Assembly: GCA_963762205.1 (NCBI GenBank)
Contig: CAVXJZ010000003.1
Coordinates: 558,001 to 622,000, forward strand
Direction: 5' to 3'
Source: VRUE01 sp963762205
GTDB lineage: Bacteria; Actinomycetota; Thermoleophilia; Solirubrobacterales; 70-9
Length of the DNA stretch: 64,000 nucleotides
In this document: piece by piece, positions 54,294-62,934 of the stretch
How the letters are laid out: every line of letters starts with the position of its first letter
How positions within the stretch are numbered: the stretch's first letter is position 1
The notes under the pieces: generated by a model
What the model saw: the letters and a program-made list of their open reading frames with translations, nothing else
Told to the model about the DNA's origin: nothing
Databases searched by the model: none
Made by a program: the position numbers and the translations under genes

Positions 54294-56222
54294 TCAGGCC
54301 TCGGCCGTGGCGCCCCGCCGGGGCAGCCGCTCGCGCCAGCGCTTCGCCGGCGCCTCCTCGGCGCGGGCCTGGAGGTCGAAGTAGAGGAGTGTGCGCCCGA
54401 TCGCGATGTAGGGAACGAGGAGGGCGAAGATCAGCGAGCCGAGCAGGTTGACCAGCAGCAGGGGGAAGTTGGTGAAGATCAGGGCAAAGCCGACGATCGG
54501 GCCGGCCACGACGCCCACCAGCCAGAGGAAGCCGGTGACCCGCACCGTGTGCCACCAGCGCCCGCGGACCAGGTCGGAGCTGCCGCGAAATGCCTCGCGA
54601 AGGCCCTTGTCCTGGAAGAGGATCTCCTGCTGGACGAACTGCCAGCCGACGTACTTCCAGACCGCGAAGGGCAGGCCGACGACCGTCAGCGCGATCAGGA
54701 ACACGCCCACCGTTGCGAGCAGCTGTCCGAGGATGACGTTGCGGTGGTGCCGCCACATCACCCGCCAGGAGGCGGCGAAGCTCATGCTCCCGGTCTCGAC
54801 CAGGAGCCGGACCGCGGCGATCACGACCCCGGCGACCAGCGCCGAGGCGATCGGCCCGCCGAGCGATTCGACCAGGTCGGCGATCGCCAGGTGGGTGCCG
54901 GAGCGCCCGGAGGTGGCGTCGACCCCGCGCCCGGCGCCGATCGCTTCGGCGAGCAGCTTGACGCCGCCGACGATCGGGATCGCGGTCAGCCCGATCGGCA
55001 GCATGGTCCGCCAATGGCGCCCGTAGAGCCGGCGGGCGCTGCGCACCAGCTGCCCGAACGTGCGCCGGGCGCGCAGCTCCGTGAGGTCGACCGGCCCCCA
55101 CTTGGTGAGGCCGATGAACAGCGCCAGGATGACGATCAGGCCGGCGACGACGGCGATCGCCGCGGGTCGGTCCCGGGCCTCGAGGTTGATCAGGTCCGAG
55201 GCCGCCGCCACCGCCCCGCAGAACGCGTCGGTCACCTGTGGGCCGACGAGCGAGCCGCCGGGAAGGTGCGGGCTGCTGGAGCGGATTTCCCCCATCCATT
55301 CGAATGGCTTGAGCCAGCGCGTCTTGGTGATCGGGCCGGTCGGGCCGTTGTTGAAGCCCTTCTCCTTCTGCCCCCAGCGGCCTTCGAAGGTGAGCCACCT
55401 GAAGCGGCCGGAGGCGCTCGGGCGGGTCGGCACCCGGACCGGCGTCACCTCGAGGCGGCGCAGCGGCTCGCTGGTGTTGTCGCAGCCGAGCCCCGAGCCG
55501 CCCTGCCCGTTCTCGACGTAGACGGCGGAGTCGTAGAAGGTGGCGTGCGACCCGGCCGCCGGGTAGACGATCGGGTGGGTTCCCTCCTTCTGGACCTTGC
55601 CGCTTTCCCAGTCGGCCTTCTCGCCGCCGCCGTGCTGGAACAGCCCCACTTCGCTGGGCCCTTCGGCCAGCGCCCCCTCCGGCGTCGAGGCTTCGAAGAC
55701 GACCTGCATCCCCTCCCAGTCGCCCTCGTGAAGGTCGTTGAACTGGTTGAAGTACCAGAAGAACCAGTACTGGACGGCCAGGCCGGGGTGGCCGGCTTCG
55801 CGGGCGATGTGGGCGTAGGTGATCGCCGGTGCCGCCCCGGCGCGCTTCAGGGCGGCGAAGTCGCGCGCGTAGACACAGGTGTCGCCGAGCGGGTTGCCGG
55901 GCAGGTCGAGATGGAAGGAGTCCCCCAGTCCGGCGATGTCGGCCGCCGTCGGCCCGCGCTTCAGCGGCTCGTTGCCTCTTCCGGGGCGGGCCTCGGTCAG
56001 CTTCACCCGACGGTTGCCGAGCACGGTCGAGACGGGCGTCGGCTGGTACTGCTCCGCCGAGGTATCGCAGGGTGGGTCCTGCTGTTCGCGCAGCAGCAGG
56101 ATCGGCGCGTAGGTGTCGACCAGCTCCTGCGCCGGGTCGGCCCCGGAGGCGAGGGCGGGTGCCGCCGCCAAGAGCAGCGCGGCGCAGGCGAGCGCCAGCG
56201 TGAGGCGACGGGGCCGGGCCAT
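54294..56222 (-). CDS. Secreted/membrane protein with Vps62-like (DUF946) domain and C-terminal membrane part
   Basis: 642 residues from MARPRRLTLALACAALLLAA (signal). Residues about 30-330 resemble Vps62/DUF946 (AVQYWFFWYFNQFNDLHEGD, PAAGSHATFYDSAVYVENGQ), followed by a helix (IAVVAGLIVILALFIGLTKW) and a C-terminal half with about five membrane segments (VVGLPFAVWKYVGWQFVQQE). An ectodomain fused to a DUF975/DUF4013-like membrane unit is an uncommon architecture. Intact frame. Function unknown. Confidence 0.65.
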   Translation of the reverse strand: MARPRRLTLALACAALLLAAAPALASGADPAQELVDTYAPILLLREQQDPPCDTSAEQYQPTPVSTVLGNRRVKLTEARPGRGNEPLKRGPTAADIAGLGDSFHLDLPGNPLGDTCVYARDFAALKRAGAAPAITYAHIAREAGHPGLAVQYWFFWYFNQFNDLHEGDWEGMQVVFEASTPEGALAEGPSEVGLFQHGGGEKADWESGKVQKEGTHPIVYPAAGSHATFYDSAVYVENGQGGSGLGCDNTSEPLRRLEVTPVRVPTRPSASGRFRWLTFEGRWGQKEKGFNNGPTGPITKTRWLKPFEWMGEIRSSSPHLPGGSLVGPQVTDAFCGAVAAASDLINLEARDRPAAIAVVAGLIVILALFIGLTKWGPVDLTELRARRTFGQLVRSARRLYGRHWRTMLPIGLTAIPIVGGVKLLAEAIGAGRGVDATSGRSGTHLAIADLVESLGGPIASALVAGVVIAAVRLLVETGSMSFAASWRVMWRHHRNVILGQLLATVGVFLIALTVVGLPFAVWKYVGWQFVQQEILFQDKGLREAFRGSSDLVRGRWWHTVRVTGFLWLVGVVAGPIVGFALIFTNFPLLLVNLLGSLIFALLVPYIAIGRTLLYFDLQARAEEAPAKRWRERLPRRGATAEA

Positions 56223-56287
56223 GCCCGGCCAAATTACCAGCGCCGGGCGGGTCCTTCGGGATTCCGGTTCGATAATCTCGCCGCGCA

Positions 56288-56461
56288 ATGCCCGACACGT
56301 TCTGGATCGGTCTAGCCATCGCCGCGGTCTGCGTGCTCGCCGGCCTGGTCGCCGGCGCCCGCTCGCGCTCGACGCGGACGCTTACCGGTCTCGCGGTCGG
56401 CGCCTATCTCGGCCTGATGGCCGGGTTCCCGCTGCTCGCCCTCGGGCTCGCGACCAGCTAG
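56288..56461 (+). CDS. 57-residue two-helix membrane protein
   Basis: ATG 56288 to TAG 56459-56461. Sequence features: WIGLAIAAVCVLAGLVAGA and LTGLAVGAYLGLMAGFPLLA form a hairpin of two helices with a basic loop (RSRSTR). It is divergent from the Vps62-like gene and 11 bp before the aldo/keto reductase start. No family recognised; the codon use and frame are consistent with a gene. Confidence 0.45.
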   Translation: MPDTFWIGLAIAAVCVLAGLVAGARSRSTRTLTGLAVGAYLGLMAGFPLLALGLATS

Positions 56462-56472
56462 GACGCGATCGC

Positions 56473-57297
56473 TTGATCCCGTCCCTGGCGCTCCACGACG
56501 GCGTCGAGATACCGCAGCTCGGGTTCGGCGTCTTCCAGATCCCGCCCGACGACACCCAGCGGGTCGTCGAGGAAGCCCTGGAGGCCGGATACCGCCACAT
56601 CGACACCGCCGCCGCCTACCGCAACGAGAAGGGGGTGGGGGCCGCGATCGCCGCCTCCGGGATCCCCCGCGAGGAGGTCTTCGTCACCACCAAGCTCTGG
56701 AACGACCAGCAGGGCTTCGACTCGACGCTCGAGGCCTTCCAGAGGAGCCTCGGCCGGCTCGGAATGGACCAGGTCGACCTCTACCTGATCCACTGGCCGG
56801 CTCCCTCGCAGGGCCTCTTCGTCGAGACCTGGCGGGCGTTCGAGCGAATTCACGAGGAAGGCCGTTCGCGGACGATCGGCGTCTCCAACTTCCGCGCCGA
56901 GGACCTCGAGCGCCTCGGGCGCGAGACGGAGACCAGGCCGACCGTCAACCAGATCGAGCTGCATCCCCGCTTCCACCAGGCGGCGATGCGCGAGTGGCAT
57001 GGCCAGAACGGAGTCGTCACCGAGGCCTGGAGCCCGCTCGGCCAGGGCGCGCTGCTCGGCGAGCGGCCGATCGTCGAGGCCGCGGAGCGCCACGGGCGCA
57101 CCCCCGCCCAGGCGATCCTGCGCTGGCACGTCCAGCTCGGCAACGTGGTCATCCCCAAGTCGGTCACGCCCGAGCGGATCCGCGAGAACCTCGAGGTCTT
57201 CGACTTCGAGTTGAGCGACGAGGAGATGGCCTCGATCGAGGCGATCGACACCGACAGGCGCTTCGGTCCGGACCCGGCGACCTTCCTCTCGCCCTAG
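56473..57297 (+). CDS. Aldo/keto reductase
   Basis: 274 residues from TTG 56473. The catalytic tetrad is complete: D44 and Y49 (HIDTAAAYRNE), K74 (VTTKLWN), H107 (YLIHWP). The NADPH-binding C-terminal motif IPKSVTPERIRENLEVFDFE is present. Reduces aldehydes or ketones with NADPH; resembles 2,5-diketo-gluconate reductase-like members. No ATG is available between the preceding stop and the first conserved residues (LHDGVEIPQLGFG). Confidence 0.9.
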   Translation: MIPSLALHDGVEIPQLGFGVFQIPPDDTQRVVEEALEAGYRHIDTAAAYRNEKGVGAAIAASGIPREEVFVTTKLWNDQQGFDSTLEAFQRSLGRLGMDQVDLYLIHWPAPSQGLFVETWRAFERIHEEGRSRTIGVSNFRAEDLERLGRETETRPTVNQIELHPRFHQAAMREWHGQNGVVTEAWSPLGQGALLGERPIVEAAERHGRTPAQAILRWHVQLGNVVIPKSVTPERIRENLEVFDFELSDEEMASIEAIDTDRRFGPDPATFLSP

Positions 57298-57316
57298 CCC
57301 CGGGCGCGCTCCCGCC

Positions 57317-58501
57317 TCAGGCGCCTGCTGCCTCCGGGCGGCGGACCTCCCGGCGCCGCTCGCCGTAGCGACGGGTCTCGTAGGCGACCATCGCCCAGAG
57401 CAGGACATTGGCGATCGCGAGCGTGGCGAGGGCCGGGATCTCGGTCGCCACCGGGACCAGGATCACCAGCACGACCGCGAGCAGCAGGCGCTGGCGGTTG
57501 ACGGTGCGGACGTGGCGATAGCGGAAGAGGACGTGGCCGAGCAGGTAGAGCGCGATGCCGCCGAGCAGCGCGAAGGCCGGCACCGGGTGCAGGTGCAGGT
57601 CGAAGTGGCCGAGCGTCTTTTTCAGACCGAGGGCGACCATGATCGTGCCGGCGATCATCAGCAGGTGCATGTAGGAGTAGGAGTCGCGGGCCATCTCGTT
57701 CTGGACCCGCCCGGGCTCGGCTTCCACCAGGCGGCGCCCGGAGACGATCGCGACGACGTCGAAGTAGGCCCACCACATCGCCGCGGTAAGGGAGACACCG
57801 AGGACCGCGGCGACGCCGATGCCGAAGGTCAGGGCGCCGCCGGCGCCGACCCCGACCGCGACGATCGACTCGCCGAGGGCGATGATCACGACCAGGCCGT
57901 GACGCTCGGCGAAGTGCTCGGGGACCAGTTTCCAGCCCTCGGATCCGAACAGATAGGGGCCGCCCATGTCGAGGATCAGCGCCAGCAGCCAGATCGCTCC
58001 CTGTGCCAGGCCGTCGAAGAACGAGGCGCAGACGAGCAGGCCGACGGCGATCAGCGTGCTGTAGCCGAGGCCGAGCACCGAGTGGCGCAGGGCATCGTCC
58101 TCGGGGCTGGCGAGCATGAAGAGGCCGATGTGGGCTATCCGCACGACGCCGTAGGCGAGCGCGAAGACCAGGGCCAGGTCGTCGAAGGCCTCGGGCACGC
58201 AGAGCGAGACGATCAGCAGGGCCGCCATCGCCCCGAACATGACCAGTCGGACCGCGCCCTCCTCGGGGTCGATGACGCTGGTCAGCCAGGCGTAGCCGAC
58301 CCAGGCCCACCAGAGCATGCCGAGCACCAGCAGGCCCTGGGCAAGGCCCGGCCAGGTCGGGTCGTGGGCCATCAGCGCCGTGCACTGGGTGAAGGCGAGG
58401 ACGAAGACGAGGTCGAAGAAGAGCTCGAGGAAGGTGACGCGCTCGCCTTCGCGCAGGGTGGCGCTGATCCGCGACCTGCCGCGATCCGCCGTCGAAGCCA
58501 T
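57317..58501 (-). CDS. Low temperature requirement A-like (LtrA) membrane protein
   Basis: 394 residues, about ten membrane helices. The LtrA signature VTFLELFFDLVFVLAFTQ is at residues 22-39 and ERHGLVVIIALGESIVAVGV in the middle. Start ATG 58499-58501. Function unclear; the family is named from a Listeria cold-growth locus. It is convergent with the reductase gene (19 bp apart) and divergent from the MFS gene. Confidence 0.85.
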   Translation of the reverse strand: MASTADRGRSRISATLREGERVTFLELFFDLVFVLAFTQCTALMAHDPTWPGLAQGLLVLGMLWWAWVGYAWLTSVIDPEEGAVRLVMFGAMAALLIVSLCVPEAFDDLALVFALAYGVVRIAHIGLFMLASPEDDALRHSVLGLGYSTLIAVGLLVCASFFDGLAQGAIWLLALILDMGGPYLFGSEGWKLVPEHFAERHGLVVIIALGESIVAVGVGAGGALTFGIGVAAVLGVSLTAAMWWAYFDVVAIVSGRRLVEAEPGRVQNEMARDSYSYMHLLMIAGTIMVALGLKKTLGHFDLHLHPVPAFALLGGIALYLLGHVLFRYRHVRTVNRQRLLLAVVLVILVPVATEIPALATLAIANVLLWAMVAYETRRYGERRREVRRPEAAGA

Positions 58502-58547
58502 CGCGGCCAATCTTCCCAAGCTCCGGGCCGGGCCATAGGATCGCCGC

Positions 58548-60092
58548 ATGGACGCCGCCAAGAAACGCGTGGTGATCGCGATCTCGATCCCGCTGATCAT
58601 GGTCGGGATCGACGGCACGATCCTCAACGTCGCCCTGCCGACGATCGCCCGCGACCTCGACACCACGTCGTCGGAGCTGGTCTGGATCAACTCGGCCTAC
58701 ATCATCACCTTCGGCAGCACGATCCTGCTCTCGGCTTCGGTCGGGGACAAGTTCGGACGCAGGCGGGTCCTCCAGCTGGGGATGGTCGTCTTCATCGTCG
58801 GGTCCGTGCTCTCGGGGCTCTCGAACATGGCCGACAGCGCCACCTTCCTGATCTTCGCCCGCGCGCTCCAGGGCCTCGGCGCCGGCGCGATCCCGCCCTC
58901 GACCCTCTCCCTGATCCGCTCTACCTTCAGCGACGACCGGGAACGAGCCCAGGCAATCGGGGTCTGGGCCGGAATGTCGGCGATCGGCCTCGCGGTGGGG
59001 CCGATCCTCGGCGGGCTGATCCTCGACGCGACCAGCGAGTGGGGCTGGATCTTCTACATCAACGTGCCGATCGTCGTGCTCGGCCAGCTGATGATCCGCG
59101 GCCGGGTCGAGGAGTCGCGGGACCCGGCGGCGCCGCCGATCGACGGGGTCGGCGCCCTGCTCTCGCTGACCGGCCTGTTCGCCCTCTTCTACGGCTTGAT
59201 CGAGGGGCCCGTACGGGGCTGGGACTCGGCGCCGGTCCTCGTCTCCTTCGCCCTCGCGGCGGCCCTGCTCGTCTACTTCGTCGTCTACGAGCTGCGCCAG
59301 AAGTTCCCGGAGCTCGACCCTCGCCTGTTCAGGTCGGCGGCGTTCACCTCCGGGATGCTGGCGATCACGATCGCCTTCCTGGCGCTGATGGGGCTGGTCT
59401 ACGAGCTGACGCTCTACCTGCAGACCGTGCGCGATTACTCGCCGCTCAAGGCGGGCGTCTCCCTGGTCCCGTTCGCGGTCGCGCTGATGATCGTCGCGCC
59501 GGTGGCGCCGAAAATCGCCGAGCGGCGCGGCGACCGGCTCACGGTCATGGCCGGCATGCTGGTTCTCGGCGCCGGCATGCTCGTCCTGCTCGCGGCGAGC
59601 ACCGACTCCACCTATCTGGTGGTCCTTTTCAGCCTCGTGCTCTCGGGCGCGGGGGTGTCGCTGATCCAGCCGCCCGCCTCGGCGGCGATGATGAGCTCGG
59701 TCTCGGCGGCGAAAGCGGGGATGGCGTCCGGGACCAACGCCGCGATCAGGCAGATCGGCGCTTCGTTCGGGATCGCCGTGATGGGCGGCATCGGGCAGAT
59801 CGTGTTCAGCGACCACCTGACCGGCTCGGCGATCTTCGGCAAGCTCCCGCCTGAAGCGCAGTCGACAGCCGAATCGAGCATCAGCGGGGCCGTCGCGGTC
59901 GGCGAAAAGGCCGGAGGTTCCGCGGGTGAAGAAATCATCTCCATCTCCGCCACCGGGTTCGTCAACGGCATGCACTGGGCGGTGGTCGTCGCCGCCGCCT
60001 TCGCCGGGCTCGGCTTCTTCCTCGCCGCGCGCCTGATTCCGAAGCGAGTCCAGAGCGACCCCGAGCATCGCCGCCCCGCCGGCGGTGTATGA
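58548..60092 (+). CDS. MFS drug exporter, DHA2 (14-helix) type
   Basis: 514 residues. Signatures of the EmrB/QacA group: VGIDGTILNVALPTIARDLD (helix 1), the loop motif GDKFGRRRVLQLG, and motif C-like SAIGLAVGPILGGLILDATS. Proton-coupled efflux of hydrophobic compounds is expected. Start ATG 58548. Its TGA overlaps the ATG of the MBL hydrolase gene (ATGA at 60089-60092). Confidence 0.88.
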   Translation: MDAAKKRVVIAISIPLIMVGIDGTILNVALPTIARDLDTTSSELVWINSAYIITFGSTILLSASVGDKFGRRRVLQLGMVVFIVGSVLSGLSNMADSATFLIFARALQGLGAGAIPPSTLSLIRSTFSDDRERAQAIGVWAGMSAIGLAVGPILGGLILDATSEWGWIFYINVPIVVLGQLMIRGRVEESRDPAAPPIDGVGALLSLTGLFALFYGLIEGPVRGWDSAPVLVSFALAAALLVYFVVYELRQKFPELDPRLFRSAAFTSGMLAITIAFLALMGLVYELTLYLQTVRDYSPLKAGVSLVPFAVALMIVAPVAPKIAERRGDRLTVMAGMLVLGAGMLVLLAASTDSTYLVVLFSLVLSGAGVSLIQPPASAAMMSSVSAAKAGMASGTNAAIRQIGASFGIAVMGGIGQIVFSDHLTGSAIFGKLPPEAQSTAESSISGAVAVGEKAGGSAGEEIISISATGFVNGMHWAVVVAAAFAGLGFFLAARLIPKRVQSDPEHRRPAGGV

Positions 60093-61087
60093 GCGATCGC
60101 AGGCGGCCGGAGGCGCCGCGCGGCGAAAGGGTGCTTCGCGGGGTCTGGCGGCTGCGGCTGGCCCTGCCCTGGCCCGGAGTCCCGCACGGCAACGCCTGGG
60201 CGGTCGCCTCCGATGGCGGCATCGTCCTCTTCGACACGGGGATCGGCGGCCGCGGCCGAATGCGACAGTTCGACCTCGCCCTCGCTCAGGTCGGCTTCGG
60301 GATCGAGGACGTGCGCCTGCTCGTCTGCACCCACTCCCACACCGACCATTACGGGCTTGCCGCCCCGATCGTCGAGGGCGCCGGCTGCGAGCTCTGGATG
60401 CATCCCGCCTGGGAACACGTCCGCCCGCTCGCCGACGACCCGGAGGCGGCGCTCGAGCGGCGGATCGAGGTCGCCCGTGAGAGCGGCGTGCCGGCTGAGA
60501 GCCTCGAGCGTTACCGCGAGGCGCGCAGCGACGGCGAGACCGGGATCGACGCGATCGTCGAGCCCGATCGCGACCTGCTCCCGGGTGTCGAGGTCGAGAC
60601 CGACCTCGGTGCCTGGCAGGTCCACGAGACCCCCGGCCACGCGCCGTCCCACGTCGTCCTCCATCAGCCCGAGCGCCGCCTGCTGATCTCCGGGGACCAT
60701 CTGCTCGGGCGCACCGTCCTCTTCTTCGACCACGGCCACACGCCCGACCCGGTGGGCGAGTTCCTGCGCGGGCTCGACGAGATCGAGCCGCTCGAGGTCG
60801 ACCTCGTCCTGCCCGGCCACGGCCGCCCGTTCCGCGATCCGGAGGCGAAGATCGCCGAGGCGCGGCGCCAGGTCGACGAGCTGGTCGGGAAGGTGAGGGC
60901 GTCGCTGGCCGAGGGCGAGAAGACCGCGTTCGAGATCGTCGGCGAGATCGTCGGGGCCGAGAAAGCCAACACCCCGGTCAGCGCCTGGGTGCTGCAGATC
61001 GTCCTTTCCTGCCTCGGACACCTTGCGATCCTCGGCGAGGTCGAGCAGGTGCCGGGAACCGATCCGCAGCGCTGGGCCCTCCGGTAG
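60089..61087 (+). CDS. Metallo-beta-lactamase fold hydrolase
   Basis: 332 residues. Zinc motif THSHTDHYG (H82, H84, D86, H87), later ligands in ETPGHAPSH, ISGDHLLG and LPGHGRPF. The C-terminal helical domain (about residues 260-330) fits the DUF4442-less lactonase/thioesterase-like group. The overlap with the exporter gene suggests a combined inactivate-and-export function, which is inference. Intact. Confidence 0.85.
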   Translation: MSDRRRPEAPRGERVLRGVWRLRLALPWPGVPHGNAWAVASDGGIVLFDTGIGGRGRMRQFDLALAQVGFGIEDVRLLVCTHSHTDHYGLAAPIVEGAGCELWMHPAWEHVRPLADDPEAALERRIEVARESGVPAESLERYREARSDGETGIDAIVEPDRDLLPGVEVETDLGAWQVHETPGHAPSHVVLHQPERRLLISGDHLLGRTVLFFDHGHTPDPVGEFLRGLDEIEPLEVDLVLPGHGRPFRDPEAKIAEARRQVDELVGKVRASLAEGEKTAFEIVGEIVGAEKANTPVSAWVLQIVLSCLGHLAILGEVEQVPGTDPQRWALR

Positions 61088-61097
61088 CCTGCGGCGC

Positions 61098-61547
61098 ATG
61101 GCCAGCTTCACCTTCGTGCGCGAGGTCGCGGCGCCCCCTGAGACGGTCTTCGAGATCCTCGTCGACCATCGCGGCTACGCCGGTATCACGCCGCTGAGAA
61201 GGTCCGAGCTCGAGCGCGAGGGCGAGCCGGCGCCGAACGGCGTGGGGGCGATCCGCGTGCTGCGCGCCCTCGGCCCGCCGATGCGCGAGGAAGTCCTCAC
61301 CTACGAGGAGCCGAATCGCTTCTCGTACAAGCTGCTCTCGGGGCTGCCGACCCGCGACCACGTCGGCACCGTCGAGCTGACCGCGGGGAACGGCGGCACG
61401 AGGATGACCTATGCGGTGCGCACGATGCCGACCGTGCCGGTCGCGGGCGCGGTGGTCGCCGCGGTTCTCAGGTTGGGGGTCAAACAGCTCGTCGACGGTG
61501 TCTCGGCCGAGGCGGAGCGTCGCGCGTCCGCCGCGCCGGATGGCTGA
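61098..61547 (+). CDS. SRPBCC-family (START-like) protein
   Basis: 149 residues from ATG 61098. Begins FTFVREVAAPPETVFEILVD, the entry strand and helix of polyketide cyclase/SRPBCC proteins, and ends with the long C-terminal helix LRLGVKQLVDGVSAEAERRA. Binds a hydrophobic ligand in the cytoplasm. 10 bp after the MBL gene and overlapping the next gene by 8 bases, so part of the same operon. Confidence 0.8.
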   Translation: MASFTFVREVAAPPETVFEILVDHRGYAGITPLRRSELEREGEPAPNGVGAIRVLRALGPPMREEVLTYEEPNRFSYKLLSGLPTRDHVGTVELTAGNGGTRMTYAVRTMPTVPVAGAVVAAVLRLGVKQLVDGVSAEAERRASAAPDG

Positions 61548-62934
61548 CGGCGAGCCCAGGGCAGGCAGCTGGCATCCGAAGAGGCTCTGGCAGGAGCATC
61601 GTCGGCTGTGCGTCGCGGCGGGGGCGGTGGTCCTGCTCTCCGTCGCCGGCGTGGCGATCGCCTATCAGGCGCTGAAGCGCCCCGGAGACGTCCACAACCC
61701 CAATGCCGTCTTCCGGCCGGAGAAGCCGAAGAAGCAGATCCGCAGGACCGTTGCCTGGCCCCTCTACGGCTACGACCGAGCCCGCACCCGCTACCTGCCG
61801 GTCAAGGGGGTGAGGCCGCCGTTCGAAGACGTGTGGCGCTACACCGACCGACCGCTGCTCGAGTTCCCGCCGGTGCTGGCCGGCGGCCGGCTTTTCTTCG
61901 TCAACAACAGCGGCTACGCGGTCTCGCTCGACGCCGATACCGGCCGGCAGCTGTGGAAGCGGCGGATCGGGCGGCTCAACGCCTCCAGCCCCGCCTACTA
62001 CCGCAAGCGCCTCTACATCGTCAACCTGGTTCCCGGACACGTGGTCAAGCTCGACGCGAAGACGGGGAAGGTGCTCTGGAAACGGTCGCTGCCCGGCCGG
62101 GCCGAGTCCTCGCCACTGGTGATCGACCGCACCGTCTACTTCGGCTGTGAGGACGGACGCCTCTACGCGCTCAGCACGCGCAACGGCAACGTGCGTTGGT
62201 CGACCCCGCTCGGCGGCGCGATCAAGTCGGCGCCGGCCTACTACGGCGGCGTCCTCTACGTCGGCGACTACGGCGGCTACATGAACGCGGTCGACGCGAA
62301 GACGGGCAAGGTCAGGTGGCAGAGCGGCTCGCTGGGGCCGGGCTTCGGCGGAACCGGCGAGTTCTACTCCACCCCCGCGGTCGCCTTCGGGCGGGTCTAC
62401 GCCGGCAACAACGACTCGCGCGTCTACAGCTTCGACCTCGCCGACGGCGAGCTGGCCTGGAGCTACTCGACCGGCAGCTACGCGTACTCGGGGCCGGCGG
62501 TCGCGCGCACCCGCCACACCGGCCCGACCGTCTACATCGGCTCCTTCGACGGGAACGTCTACGCGCTCAACGCGAGGAACGGCGAGCCGCGCTGGATCCG
62601 CTCCGCGGGCGGCTCGGTGATCGGATCGCTGAGCGCGATCGGCAACATCGTCTACGCGGCCGAGTTCAACGGCACCTCGACGACCGGCTTCGCGATGAAG
62701 ACCGGCCGGCCGGTCTTCCACTACCCGCGCGGCACCTACACGCCGGCGATCTCGGACGGCCACCGGCTCTACCTGGTCGGCTACTCGAGCATCAGCGCCC
62801 TGCGGCCATACCGGTACGAAGCGAAGCTGGCGGACCGGATCGAGGCGCCGAAGGGGGAGCCGAAGAAGAAGAAGAAGAAGACACGGGCGAAGGCGAAGGA
62901 GAAGAAGAAGCAGCAGCAGCGGGCGGGGCCCTAG
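61540..62934 (+). CDS. Membrane-anchored PQQ-type beta-propeller protein
   Basis: 464 residues. An N-terminal anchor (LCVAAGAVVLLSVAGVAIAY) is followed by eight-blade PQQ-like repeats (SLDADTGRQLWKRRIGRLNA, LYALSTRNGNVRWSTPLGGA, VDAKTGKVRWQSGS). A Lys-rich tail ends the protein. Resembles BamB/PQQ-enzyme-like propellers, but catalytic residues for a quinoprotein are not evident, so a scaffold role is likely. Its TAG and the stop of the convergent gene share the tetranucleotide ctag (62931-62934). Confidence 0.75.
   Translation: MADGEPRAGSWHPKRLWQEHRRLCVAAGAVVLLSVAGVAIAYQALKRPGDVHNPNAVFRPEKPKKQIRRTVAWPLYGYDRARTRYLPVKGVRPPFEDVWRYTDRPLLEFPPVLAGGRLFFVNNSGYAVSLDADTGRQLWKRRIGRLNASSPAYYRKRLYIVNLVPGHVVKLDAKTGKVLWKRSLPGRAESSPLVIDRTVYFGCEDGRLYALSTRNGNVRWSTPLGGAIKSAPAYYGGVLYVGDYGGYMNAVDAKTGKVRWQSGSLGPGFGGTGEFYSTPAVAFGRVYAGNNDSRVYSFDLADGELAWSYSTGSYAYSGPAVARTRHTGPTVYIGSFDGNVYALNARNGEPRWIRSAGGSVIGSLSAIGNIVYAAEFNGTSTTGFAMKTGRPVFHYPRGTYTPAISDGHRLYLVGYSSISALRPYRYEAKLADRIEAPKGEPKKKKKKTRAKAKEKKKQQQRAGP

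Noticed and set aside
57294..60068. Open frame of 924 codons antisense to LtrA and the DHA2 exporter.
   Set aside because: Composed of Asp/Arg/Gly-rich low-complexity text opposite real genes; no domain.
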